Assembly: GCA_021604525.1 (NCBI GenBank)
Contig: BQJD01000001.1
Span: 124,001-188,000, forward strand
Origin: a marine bacterium B5-7
Lineage (GTDB): Bacteria; Pseudomonadota; Gammaproteobacteria; Arenicellales; CAJQKF01
Length of the DNA: 64,000 nt
Direction: 5' to 3'
Shown: piece after piece, positions 28,440-37,183 of the stretch
Layout: every line of letters begins with the position of its first letter
Position numbering within the stretch: position 1 is the stretch's first letter
Program-made: the position numbers and the translations under genes
Notes under the pieces: generated by a model
What the model saw: the letters and a program-made list of their open reading frames with translations, nothing else
Databases searched by the model: none
What the model was told of the DNA's origin: nothing

Positions 28440-28521
28440 TCCAGAGCTGATACAAGCCTGATATAACAGGTTAAGCAGTAGCTGCTTAAATATGTGCGAT
28501 TGCTGAGAGTATCCGGATAAT

Positions 28522-30126
28522 CTAGCGATTATCTTCAAGAATCATATCGGATGCTTTTTCCGCGATCATGACTGCAGGTGCATGGGTGTTACCCGAAACA
28601 ATATCAGGCATGATCGAGCAATCCACCACCCGTAGACCACCAACACCTCTTACGCGCAATCGTGTATCGACTACGCTGGCATCATCAATGCCCATGCGGC
28701 AAGTACACGAAGGGTGGAAAATTGTAACACCTGTATTACGAGCGAACTCCAACAAGTCTTCATCTGTTGTTACATCCGGCCCCGGCGCATGCTCCCTGGC
28801 GATATATCGATTCAAAGGCGCTGATCCTGCAACCCGACGGGCAACTTTCAGTGCTTCGATTACGCTACGTCTGTCATAGTCAGTACTCAGATAATTTGCA
28901 TGCATTTCGGGTATGTCACGAGGATCACTGCTTTTCAATTGAATGAACCCTTTACTTTCAGGACGAAGCTGACAGACGGACGAAGTAAATCCTGAAAAAT
29001 CATGCAGTGGAGATCCTGGCATGTCTGATGATAGTGCGGCAAAGTGAAACTGTATGTCTGGCTCACCAGGTCGTTTGTAGTCAACACCCGTAGCGGTAAA
29101 TGCACCGGCCTGATTGATCCCGATTGAGAGGGGTCCGGAACGGAATAACAAATAACGCATTCCCATCTTCAACTGTCGATACCAGCTTTTCAGATCATCG
29201 TTTGTCGTAATCTTGGTGTTACATTCATTGATCAATCTTATCTGCAGATGATCTTTCATGTTCTTGCCGACTGATGCGTTAGCCTGCTGTACTTCTATGC
29301 CATGCCTTAATAGTTCTTCCGGGTCGCCAATACCTGACAGCATGAGCAAGTGGGGTGAGTTGATAGCGCCGGCGCTGAGGATGACTTCCACATCTGCCCT
29401 GGCTATGACCTCCTTGCCACCTTTGAGATAGGCAATACCTCGTGCCACGCTATTCTCCAGGATAATGCGTGATGCGAGCGCTTCGGTCTGTACATCCAGA
29501 TTGTTTCGATAGCGCACTGGCTTCAAATAGCCGACAGCACTGCTACAGCGCCGCCCATGTCGGGTAATCAACTGGAAGTAGCCAGCACCTTCCTGCTGTT
29601 CGCCGTTAAAATCCTTGGTGCAACTCATTCCGGTGGCAACACATGAGTTGATAAACGCCTCGGCAAGTTCGTGTGGTTCAGCAACATCAGACACCGCTTG
29701 GGGACCGGAATCGCCATGGTATTTGCTTGCACCACGAGAGTTATTTTCAGCGCGGATGAAGTAGGGCATCACATCATTCCATCCCCAACCCGTATTGCCC
29801 AGATTCTCCCAGTGATCATAGTCGGCGTGTTGTCCGCGAATGTATATCAACCCATTTATGGCGCTTGAACCACCTAATACCTTGCCGCGTGGCCAATAAA
29901 CCCGTCTCCCATTCATTCCATTATCGGGCTCGGTATAAAAACACCAGTTGTACTTCTTGTTAAACATGGTTTTAGCGTATCCAATCGGGATATGAATCCA
30001 TGGATAACGGTCTGTCGGGCCCGCCTCTATGAGTAGCACGCGTGTATCGGGATTGGCGCTCAATCGATTGGCGAGCACACATCCTGCCGAGCCTGCGCCG
30101 ACAATAATGTAGTCATACTGGTTCAT
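28522..30126 (-). CDS. GMC-family flavoprotein dehydrogenase (choline-dehydrogenase-like)
   Basis: 534 residues. The FAD-binding motif YDYIIVGAGSAGCVLANRL is at residues 4-22, the GMC signature 1 region WPRGKVLGGSSAINGLIYIRG near 76, signature 2 GAINSPHLLMLSGIG near 255, and the active-site histidine in FHPSCTCRMG near 470 with the second histidine/asparagine in GNTHAPAVMIAEKA. It oxidises an alcohol to an aldehyde, passing electrons to quinone or another acceptor. Choline is only one possible substrate. It lies 20 bases after lacI-type regulator gene in the same operon and opposite to the DHPS-like operon, so a polyol or sulfonate polyol substrate is more likely than choline. Confidence 0.93.
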   Translation of the reverse strand: MNQYDYIIVGAGSAGCVLANRLSANPDTRVLLIEAGPTDRYPWIHIPIGYAKTMFNKKYNWCFYTEPDNGMNGRRVYWPRGKVLGGSSAINGLIYIRGQHADYDHWENLGNTGWGWNDVMPYFIRAENNSRGASKYHGDSGPQAVSDVAEPHELAEAFINSCVATGMSCTKDFNGEQQEGAGYFQLITRHGRRCSSAVGYLKPVRYRNNLDVQTEALASRIILENSVARGIAYLKGGKEVIARADVEVILSAGAINSPHLLMLSGIGDPEELLRHGIEVQQANASVGKNMKDHLQIRLINECNTKITTNDDLKSWYRQLKMGMRYLLFRSGPLSIGINQAGAFTATGVDYKRPGEPDIQFHFAALSSDMPGSPLHDFSGFTSSVCQLRPESKGFIQLKSSDPRDIPEMHANYLSTDYDRRSVIEALKVARRVAGSAPLNRYIAREHAPGPDVTTDEDLLEFARNTGVTIFHPSCTCRMGIDDASVVDTRLRVRGVGGLRVVDCSIMPDIVSGNTHAPAVMIAEKASDMILEDNR

Positions 30127-30146
30127 AGAGTAAGTCCAATTAAGTT

Positions 30147-31226
30147 TTAATCGATACGAGGGGGTGCTGTTGTATCGCGGATAACAAGATGGCTGGAAAG
30201 GCGTGTTTTCGATGCCGTGGTTTTATCTTCCAGACGTGCAACAAGGTAGTTAGCTGCGAGTGTACCAATCTGCGCGCTGGGAATACTAACAGTGGTAAGC
30301 GCGGGTGTGACATGTGCAGATAGTTCAATACCATCAAATCCTGTTATGGACATATCTTCGGGCACACGTATTTTTCGACTGATGCATTCAAACAAAACAC
30401 CGAGGGCGAGAATATCGTTGCCACAGGCAATGGCGGTTGGTGGTGAAGAATGACTCAGCCAGGCACTTACGGTATTACGCCCATCTTCGATGGAGTAGGG
30501 ACGTTCCTCATAGAAGCCGTTATGAAATTTGAGATTACGGCTGGCAAGCGCATCCCGTATACCGGTAGACCGACCCACCGCCCGGTCGTTACCTTCATTG
30601 ATACCAGCGACCATGGCAATCTTCCGATGACCAATATCCATCAGATATTCGGCAAGCTGGTAAGCGGCTCCGTAGTTATCAAAACCGATACACGGATGCG
30701 GACTATCGGGATTGTAGATCCAGATGTTTATATAGGGGATGTGTTTCTTGACGAGCACTTCATAGGTTTGCTGCCCACGTGCTTCGCCGACCAATATCAT
30801 TCCGTCTATACCTTTTTCCACCAGTGTCTGGCATTCCTTGTGCTCACGTTCGAGGTTGTAATCCGAACTTGCCAGAAGCAGGGTATAACCAAATCCTGAA
30901 AGCCGTGCCTGAAGGTATTGAAGGCTAGTGGCAAAAATCGCGTTATCGATAGTAGGAACGATAGCTCCAATCGTTCGGCTACGTCGACTCGCCAATGCTC
31001 GTGCGGCGCCATGGGGAACGTAATCAAGTTCCCCGACTGCCTTAAGGACACGGTTGCGCAGTGTCTCCGTAACAGAATGAGGTTGATTCAGAACACGCGA
31101 TACCGTCGCAGTTGAAACGTCGGCCAGAAAGGCAACGTCCTTAATGCGTGGAGCCGCGTTATCATCATTTTGTAAGCGATTACAGTCGCCGCTCTCCATA
31201 TCACTGCTGTGATTTTCCTTATCCAT
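30147..31226 (-). CDS. LacI/GalR-family repressor
   Basis: 359 residues. The helix-turn-helix follows a 26-residue N-terminal tail: IKDVAFLADVSTATVSRVLNQ, then the hinge helix AARALASRRSRTIG. The effector-binding domain has the periplasmic-binding-like folds (YLMDIGHRKIAMVAG, DILALGVLFECI, and SITGFDGIELSAHVTP). It is followed at 20 bases by the GMC gene. A LacI-type operator overlaps its own early codons (31171-31184) and a perfect one lies by the divergent promoter (31355-31368), so it most likely represses both directions and itself. The inducer is unknown. Confidence 0.94.
   Translation of the reverse strand: MDKENHSSDMESGDCNRLQNDDNAAPRIKDVAFLADVSTATVSRVLNQPHSVTETLRNRVLKAVGELDYVPHGAARALASRRSRTIGAIVPTIDNAIFATSLQYLQARLSGFGYTLLLASSDYNLEREHKECQTLVEKGIDGMILVGEARGQQTYEVLVKKHIPYINIWIYNPDSPHPCIGFDNYGAAYQLAEYLMDIGHRKIAMVAGINEGNDRAVGRSTGIRDALASRNLKFHNGFYEERPYSIEDGRNTVSAWLSHSSPPTAIACGNDILALGVLFECISRKIRVPEDMSITGFDGIELSAHVTPALTTVSIPSAQIGTLAANYLVARLEDKTTASKTRLSSHLVIRDTTAPPRID
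31171..31184. promoter_or_regulatory. Second LacI-type operator, inside the repressor gene
   Basis: TGTAAGCGATTACA, a 14-bp near-palindrome with the central CG of LacI-family operators and one mismatch to the perfect site at 31355-31368. It overlaps codons about 15-19 of the repressor. The centres of the two sites are about 184 bp apart, a spacing that would allow loop formation. Confidence 0.7.
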
Positions 31227-31312
31227 TCCAATAAGATGTCTACATATATCATTTAAATTAGTATCTTAGCAGATCTTACCGATATATTCATAGCAGAAAA
31301 ACTCAGCGAGCG

Positions 31313-31341
31313 TTGACATAAACTGACGAAACTGATTGAAT
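31313..31341 (+). promoter_or_regulatory. Sigma-70 promoter for the HpsN-like operon
   Basis: A consensus -35 TTGACA at 31313-31318, a 17-base spacer, and -10 TTGAAT at 31336-31341 (four of six consensus bases). The predicted start would be about 31348, just before the LacI-type palindrome, so a bound repressor would block it. The long leader to the first gene (about 420 bases) is unexplained. Confidence 0.62.
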
Positions 31342-31354
31342 AGCGATGCAAATA

Positions 31355-31368
31355 TGTAAGCGCTTACA
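31355..31368. promoter_or_regulatory. Perfect LacI-family operator
   Basis: TGTAAGCGCTTACA is a perfect 14-bp palindrome with the central CG step recognised by the LacI hinge helix. It lies just after the predicted transcription start of the rightward operon. The repressor gene is immediately to the left and carries a second copy. Confidence 0.82.
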
Positions 31369-31766
31369 AACATTATTTGTGTGCGACAGATAATGGCGAA
31401 ATTAGTTAGGCAACTTACCCGTTGGTTAAATTTTTATGGCTTGATGGATTCAAGCACTAGAAATTATTAACTAGAAAAGACTGATCGATGGATGTCCGGG
31501 AGAGTAAGTATTCCAGGGAGCAGCAACCGTGGTTATCACCGCCGGTTGCGCATTGGAATGCTTACTTAAAACGGGTCATATCCATACGGGATCTCAAGGA
31601 TATTTACGGCGGCATGATGCAGTTTCTGGTGATGCATAAGATCGGTCCGAATTTGATTTTTATGTATCCCATTTTAGGTTGTGGTTATCGAACGTGATTC
31701 ACGGTAACTGACTACTACACTCTACTTATTAACCAATCAGCAACGGCTGAATAGCGAGACGAGATA

Positions 31767-33083
31767 ATGGCAATAAATTATGTAAAGCGTGCAACAAAAA
31801 CCTCCGCAACCGGAGAGGATGATACACGTGCGATTGTGAATACCATGCTGAAAGAAATCGAGACAGGTGGTGAAGCCCGGGCATTGGAATATGCTCGTCA
31901 ACTCGATCAGTTTGAAGGCAATGTCATTGTGAGTGAAGAGGATATCGAACGCGCTTCAAATGCCCTGTCAGATCGCGTCAAAGATGATATCAGATTCTCC
32001 TATGATCGCGTTCGAGGCTTCGCAGAAGCTCAACGTGCAAGCATGAATGAGTTCGAGGTGGAATTGTCCGAAGGGTTATTCGCCGGTCAGCGACTTATCC
32101 CCGTCGACACGGCGGGATGTTATGTTCCTGGCGGCCGATATGCGCATATCGCATCCGCGGTGATGAGTGTTACCACCGCGCGTGTTGCAGGTGTACCGCA
32201 TGTCGTTGTCTGTTCGCCACCCAATAAAGAACATAATGGGGCTCATCCGGCCATCATCTATACAGCCAACCTGTGTGGTGCCAATACCATTTTGAATCTT
32301 GGTGGTGTCCAGGGTGTGGCCGCGCTGACTTTCGGCCTGTTTACCGGGCATGCGGCGGATATTATTGTGGGTCCAGGCAATCGCTTCGTCGCCGAAGCAA
32401 AACGAATCCTGTTCGGGCGCGTGGGCATCGACTTGTTTGCAGGACCCACGGAAATCCTGGTAATCGCCGATGACACTGCCGATGTCGAAATTGTTGCGTC
32501 TGATTTGATAGGTCAGGCGGAACATGGCCCTGATTCACCTGCATGGCTGGTCACTACTTCCCAGGCTCTTGCGGAAGCGGTTATTGCGCGCGCGCCTGAT
32601 TATATTGGCCGATTGCCGGAACCTAACCGAACTGCTGCTGAAAATGCCTGGCGCGACTATGGCGAGGTTGTGGTTGTGGATACACGTGAAGAGGCAGTTG
32701 AAATAAGCGACAACTATGCACCCGAGCATCTTGAGGTCCACGCAAATGACCTTGACTGGTGGCTTGATAACCTTGCCAATTACGGTTCGTTATTTCTTGG
32801 GGAAGAAACAACAGTTGCATATGGAGACAAATGTTCAGGCACCAATCATATCCTGCCTACCAAAGGTGCGGCTCGTTATACAGGTGGTCTGAGTGTCGGC
32901 AAGTTCATCAAGACCGTTACCTGGCAACGCATGTCACGCGATGCCAATCGCAGTGTCGGCGTCGCATCATCAAGAATATCCAGGCTTGAAGGTATGGAAG
33001 GTCACGCCCTGACGGGTGATGATCGACTTGCCAAATATTTTCCCCAGGAATCTTTCGAACTGAAACCAGATAACGTGTCATGA
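31767..33083 (+). CDS. hpsN: Histidinol-dehydrogenase-family enzyme, probable sulfopropanediol 3-dehydrogenase
   Basis: 438 residues of the HisD family: VDTAGCYVPGGRYAHIASAVM near residue 112, the zinc ligands in GQAEHGPDSPAWLVT near 245, the catalytic NYAPEHLEV near 318, and the late EGMEGHALTGDDR. A genuine hisD would sit with his genes; here it is coupled by a 4-base overlap to an SDR and then a zinc alcohol dehydrogenase, the same three enzyme types described for DHPS (2,3-dihydroxypropane-1-sulfonate) degradation, where HpsN oxidises (R)-DHPS to sulfolactate with NAD. Sequence features such as LPTKGAARYTGGLSVGKF fit the HpsN branch. No sulfolactate-cleaving enzyme lies in the window, so the substrate is an inference. 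Confidence 0.8.
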   Translation: MAINYVKRATKTSATGEDDTRAIVNTMLKEIETGGEARALEYARQLDQFEGNVIVSEEDIERASNALSDRVKDDIRFSYDRVRGFAEAQRASMNEFEVELSEGLFAGQRLIPVDTAGCYVPGGRYAHIASAVMSVTTARVAGVPHVVVCSPPNKEHNGAHPAIIYTANLCGANTILNLGGVQGVAALTFGLFTGHAADIIVGPGNRFVAEAKRILFGRVGIDLFAGPTEILVIADDTADVEIVASDLIGQAEHGPDSPAWLVTTSQALAEAVIARAPDYIGRLPEPNRTAAENAWRDYGEVVVVDTREEAVEISDNYAPEHLEVHANDLDWWLDNLANYGSLFLGEETTVAYGDKCSGTNHILPTKGAARYTGGLSVGKFIKTVTWQRMSRDANRSVGVASSRISRLEGMEGHALTGDDRLAKYFPQESFELKPDNVS

Positions 33084-33847
33084 GTCACGAGGATCTGTTC
33101 GACCTGACCGGGGTTGTGTCATTGGTTACCGGAGCGAGTTCCGGTATCGGCCAATCGATTGCTATCACCCTGGCGAAGGCTGGTTCACCGGTTGTACTAG
33201 CTGCACGTCGTTTGGATCGATTGACTGAAACGGTTGATTTGATCGAAAAGCTCCCTGGACGTGCCCATGCGATTGCGGTTGATCTCGATGATGAGTCCGA
33301 AGTCAATCGCCTCTCGAGTGAGGCGGCTTCTGCGTTTGGATCACCGCTCATCGTTTTCAATTGCGCCGGTATCAATCTTCGGGAACCGTATGATGAAATT
33401 ACAACTGAGAGTTTCAGTCGTACCTTGAACATCAATCTTGCCGTGCCGTTTTTCTTATCACAGGCGTTGATAGATGGAATGAAATCGGCCGGCTGGGGAC
33501 GGATTATCAACATTGCATCACTTCAATCGCGACGCGCCTTTCCCGATAGCATTGCCTATGGTGCCTCCAAAGGTGGGGTGGAGCAGTTAACCCGGGCGAT
33601 GTCCGAAGCATGGTCTCGTTATGGGGTTAATTGCAATGCAATTGGTCCAGGCTTCTTCGAGACCGAACTGACTCAGGCTGTGTTTAGTGATCCAGAGCGT
33701 CGTCAATGGGCTGCGGCGCAAACAACGATTGGCAGAAATGGTACGTTAGAAGATCTCGATGGTGTTGTGATATTTCTGGCATCGCATGCATCCGACTACA
33801 TTACCGGCCAGACAATTTATGTTGATGGAGGATTCACCGCGAGGTGA
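33080..33847 (+). CDS. SDR-family dehydrogenase of the HpsN-like operon
   Basis: 255 residues. Cofactor motif TGASSGIGQSIA at about residues 16-27, NCAG near 95, catalytic serine in INIASLQSRRAFPD and the YGASKGG pair near 158. C-terminal ITGQTIYVDGGFTAR is typical of the family. It overlaps the hpsN-like gene by 4 bases. In the DHPS pathway two 2-dehydrogenases interconvert the two DHPS enantiomers; this gene and the following zinc enzyme would fill those places, but which acts on which enantiomer cannot be read from the sequence. Confidence 0.88.
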   Translation: MSHEDLFDLTGVVSLVTGASSGIGQSIAITLAKAGSPVVLAARRLDRLTETVDLIEKLPGRAHAIAVDLDDESEVNRLSSEAASAFGSPLIVFNCAGINLREPYDEITTESFSRTLNINLAVPFFLSQALIDGMKSAGWGRIINIASLQSRRAFPDSIAYGASKGGVEQLTRAMSEAWSRYGVNCNAIGPGFFETELTQAVFSDPERRQWAAAQTTIGRNGTLEDLDGVVIFLASHASDYITGQTIYVDGGFTAR

Positions 33848-33854
33848 TAACAAC

Positions 33855-34850
33855 ATGAAAGCACTTGTTTATACAGCACCGCTTGAGATGTCATTTCTCG
33901 ACCAGCCTGAGCCGAGTGCAAAGGAAAATGAATCAATCATCGAGGTAGAGGCGGTCGGCATCTGCGGTTCCGACATGCATGCATACCAGGGGCACGATGC
34001 CAGGCGTGTGCCGCCGCTGGTTCTTGGTCATGAGGTCTGCGGACGTATTATCGAAGGTCCTGATGTCGGCTCCAGGGTCATTCTCAATCCATTAATCACA
34101 TGTGGATATTGTCATTACTGTCAGACAGGTCGATTCAATATTTGTAGCAACAGGACCATGATAGGGATGAACCGTCCGGGGGGCTACGCAGAACGGGTTG
34201 CGATACCAAATCAATGCCTTGTCTCAATTCCAGACGAAATGAATCCAGTGCTTGCGGCTCTTACGGAGCCGGCGGCAACGGGTCTGCATAGCCTGGTTCT
34301 TGCGGATCGCGCCCTCATGCGGCCGGTGGATGAATGCCGCGCATTGGTTATCGGCGCCGGTTCAGTGGGTCTTTTAACCGCATTGTTACTTGCTCATCGT
34401 GGTTGCAGGCAAATCGAGATTGCCGAACGAAACCCTTTGCGGCGTCAACCTGCCGAGCAGGAGAATATCGGTCGTGTCTACGATCCCATTGACGAGGTAA
34501 CGGACAACGATGTATTTGATTTGGTGATCGATTGTGTAGGCGGTGAAAAAACCCGCCAGTTGGCCATGGCTGCGATCGCACCGGGTGGCGTATTCGTGCA
34601 TGTTGGCCTGATGGATAACAACAATGGTTTCGATGCCCGAAAAATTACCCTTGCAGAAATTACAGTGATTGGCGCATACACATACACCACAGCCGATTTG
34701 GCATCGGCGGCAGAAAAGCTGCATCATGGTGCTTATGGAGAACTCCAATGGATTCAAACTCGACCTCTATCAGCAGGGTCTGCTGCCTTCGCAGAGTTAC
34801 TCCAGGGTGAGATCGCTGCACCTAAAGTTGTACTGCTGCCTGGAAGCTGA
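33855..34850 (+). CDS. Zinc-dependent alcohol dehydrogenase of the HpsN-like operon
   Basis: 331 residues from the ATG at 33855, which follows GAGGTGA by 6-7 bases. The catalytic zinc set is GICGSDMHAY and LGHEVCG; the structural zinc has four cysteines in CGYCHYCQTGRFNIC. The nucleotide fold is VIGAGSVGLLTALLLAHRG with E at the end of the second strand (IEIAERN), so NAD is favoured. It is 7 bases after the SDR stop. Together with the hpsN-like and SDR genes it forms a three-dehydrogenase operon under the LacI-type operator. Confidence 0.9.
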   Translation: MKALVYTAPLEMSFLDQPEPSAKENESIIEVEAVGICGSDMHAYQGHDARRVPPLVLGHEVCGRIIEGPDVGSRVILNPLITCGYCHYCQTGRFNICSNRTMIGMNRPGGYAERVAIPNQCLVSIPDEMNPVLAALTEPAATGLHSLVLADRALMRPVDECRALVIGAGSVGLLTALLLAHRGCRQIEIAERNPLRRQPAEQENIGRVYDPIDEVTDNDVFDLVIDCVGGEKTRQLAMAAIAPGGVFVHVGLMDNNNGFDARKITLAEITVIGAYTYTTADLASAAEKLHHGAYGELQWIQTRPLSAGSAAFAELLQGEIAAPKVVLLPGS

Positions 34851-34971
34851 GTTCCGGAATAGTTTCCCACCACAGAAGGGAACGTCTGCCATATCACGAC
34901 AGATCAGCAGAATTTGCTAAACTCAATACGCTATTGGAAAGTATTCTTTTTTACGCATTTGAGGTTAGGAA

Positions 34972-35418
34972 GTGTCGCGAACGGTCTATGTTGTCATGGT
35001 TGCCGATCTGTTTCACCACGGTCATGTAGAGTTTCTGAGAAGAGCGCGGGAGCTGGGTGATTCTCTTGTTGTTGGATTGACCCCCGATGAGAAGGCGACA
35101 ATACGTAAACGTCGACCGATAATGTCCATCGATGAACGGATTAAGGTAGTAGAAGCTTGTCGCTACGTCGATTCAGTCACCGTCCATTCGGAACCGACCT
35201 GTGACGCGCTCATGCGCAACAACGGATACGATCTTAAGGTTTACGCTACCGTTGACGAAAACGAAAACAGGCGGTTACTTGAACGCTATCAGCGACAGGG
35301 ATTGAGTGAGCACTACTATCAACGAATCCCCTACACTTCCTCGATATCAACAACCAGGATCTTGAAACGCATTGCATCAAGAATGGATGAGTTAAAGTCC
35401 GCTCCACGCCCAATATAG
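34972..35418 (+). CDS. Cytidylyltransferase-like nucleotidyltransferase (GTG start)
   Basis: 148 residues. The HxGH motif is HHGHVEFLRRARELGD near residues 14-29 and the second motif SISTTRILKRI lies near 123-133, both defining the glycerol-3-phosphate/ethanolamine-phosphate cytidylyltransferase class. RPIMSIDERIKVVEACRYVD is also a family hallmark. The start is GTG with TAGGAA before it. It should activate a phosphorylated alcohol as a CDP derivative. The next gene, 25 bases on, is a PP-loop protein, so the pair probably builds one product. A 121-base gap separates it from the dehydrogenase operon, and shared transcription is uncertain. Confidence 0.9.
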   Translation: MSRTVYVVMVADLFHHGHVEFLRRARELGDSLVVGLTPDEKATIRKRRPIMSIDERIKVVEACRYVDSVTVHSEPTCDALMRNNGYDLKVYATVDENENRRLLERYQRQGLSEHYYQRIPYTSSISTTRILKRIASRMDELKSAPRPI

Positions 35419-35443
35419 CCACTAGTTAATTAGTAATAACAAT

Positions 35444-37042
35444 ATGTTATTTAATTATACTAAGGTAAATTATCTTCCCCCGTTGGCCTGGTGTGCACAG
35501 TTGCAGCAGGGAAGTGATGTCAAGATATTGCATGGTTCGCGTATCGAACGACTTGTAAATGGATTCGTTGAGGGGGCATGGAGTGGAGATTTCGGTTCCG
35601 TCGACTTCGACGAGTGCGACACACTGACGGGAAGCGGCGGAAAACTGGTCAATGGCAAAGCGATATTCTGCGGGGCCTCACATAATCTCGAACAGCTTTA
35701 TTTAATGCGGAAAAGCGAAGCGATCATCTTATCGAACTCACTTCCGTTTCTTCTGGCTTGTGCTGATGATTCACTTAACATGGATTATCAAGACTATTTT
35801 TTCACTTTTCTGAACAACTACAGGCGTGGCATTTTTTCGCGTAGCGATGTCATACCAACAGCCCAAGGCCACGTAGTAGAACCATTGAGTTGTTCAATTG
35901 TAGAGGCAAAAAATACACTTGAAGTAACCGTACGTTTACGTGATTTTGGGACTGCTCCGGAATGCTACCCGGATTATATCGATCGACTCGATCGCGTGGT
36001 TAGCAGGACACTTGCCAACGCCCAGGATGCGCGCCGGCAATACCCTCTGAGCCTTCGTACCATGATATCGCGTGGCTATGACTCTCCCGCTGTTTCGCTT
36101 CTGGCCGCTCGACACGGTTGTAACAGTGGCATCAGTTTTTCTCACAGCAGCATAGTTGATTTAAACCCCGGGCAAAGTGAAGAACGTGATGATGGTATTG
36201 AGATAGGCGCATACCTGGGTCTTGATATCGAACTTTTGGATCGCAAGTTACCTACACAGATTTCTGAAAGCGTGATCGCTGAACATTTTCCTAATCCTTT
36301 TCTTACAACAGAACTTAATGTCGCGAATGTCACCGAAGGACTTGATAGCTGTTTGCTGATGAGTGGTCGTCACGGCGAACATTTCTGGAATCTGGATCGG
36401 CGGCGATCGTTGCCCTGGTTCCAGGAACCGACCACGGTAAGAATGTCTGGCGCCAACAGCACTGAAGCGCGATTACGTCAGGGTTATATTCACTTTCCTG
36501 TGCCCTATATCGCCGGTGTATTCACACCGCATATCAGACAAATTTCACGTTCACGAGAAATGCGCCCGTGGTCTGTGGGAGGAAACTATGACCGTCCTAT
36601 ACCTCGCCGTCTACTTGAAGAGGCGGGTGTGCCGCGTCGAACATTTGGCATGAGGAAAATGGGTGGCGGTCTTCGTCCCGGTAGTGGATCAATATTCAGC
36701 CCCATCGTGATGACATCATTTGAAGACTTCTATGCAAACAATGTCGCCCAAGAGATACATGATAATCTACCTGAATCGAATCGTAAAAAAGTTGCTTTAG
36801 CGTACTCCATGAATATGCCCGAATGGGAGAAGACCCTTAGAACACTCCCCTTGGTTGGCCGTAGTGCAGTAAGATTTCTTGGCGATGGTCGACATTCGCG
36901 ATATCGTTCACCCTATCTTTACTTCTTCCATTGGGGTGTATCGGTTGTCATGGAGCGCTACCGTTTGGCACTTGCAAATGTTGGAATGAGTGCCGCGGAA
37001 TGCCTCAACAATAGCTCCAGAGCGAAAGCCAATGAAAGATGA
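35444..37042 (+). CDS. Divergent asparagine-synthetase-like PP-loop protein
   Basis: 532 residues. Near residue 210 stands TMISRGYDSPAVSLLAARHG, a variant of the SGGxDS ATP-pyrophosphatase loop of asparagine synthetase-like enzymes. The N-terminal 170 residues resemble a degenerate glutamine-amidotransferase-like region (DTLTGSGGKLV, ASHNLEQLYLMRKSE and SNSLPFLLACADD) but there is no Cys at position 2, so no glutaminase activity is expected. The C-terminal 250 residues match nothing I know. It probably adenylates a carboxylate or another group and transfers amine or thiol. Its partner is the cytidylyltransferase directly upstream. Confidence 0.6.
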   Translation: MLFNYTKVNYLPPLAWCAQLQQGSDVKILHGSRIERLVNGFVEGAWSGDFGSVDFDECDTLTGSGGKLVNGKAIFCGASHNLEQLYLMRKSEAIILSNSLPFLLACADDSLNMDYQDYFFTFLNNYRRGIFSRSDVIPTAQGHVVEPLSCSIVEAKNTLEVTVRLRDFGTAPECYPDYIDRLDRVVSRTLANAQDARRQYPLSLRTMISRGYDSPAVSLLAARHGCNSGISFSHSSIVDLNPGQSEERDDGIEIGAYLGLDIELLDRKLPTQISESVIAEHFPNPFLTTELNVANVTEGLDSCLLMSGRHGEHFWNLDRRRSLPWFQEPTTVRMSGANSTEARLRQGYIHFPVPYIAGVFTPHIRQISRSREMRPWSVGGNYDRPIPRRLLEEAGVPRRTFGMRKMGGGLRPGSGSIFSPIVMTSFEDFYANNVAQEIHDNLPESNRKKVALAYSMNMPEWEKTLRTLPLVGRSAVRFLGDGRHSRYRSPYLYFFHWGVSVVMERYRLALANVGMSAAECLNNSSRAKANER

Positions 37043-37183
37043 CCATATTGTGGCAGATCGATGACGTAATTATCACAAGAGGTATGAGTCGTTCACTTCA
37101 GTTGCTTTAGTCAATGATGCTGAACTGACTTCTGTCCGAATAACCTGAAGAGTCCCTGGACATCACAAATTTGAGAACAATAC

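Noticed and set aside
31488-31697. 69-residue open frame in the leader between the LacI-type operator and hpsN-like gene
   Set aside because: No ribosome-binding site and no family resemblance; the long leader remains unexplained, but a gene is not supported.
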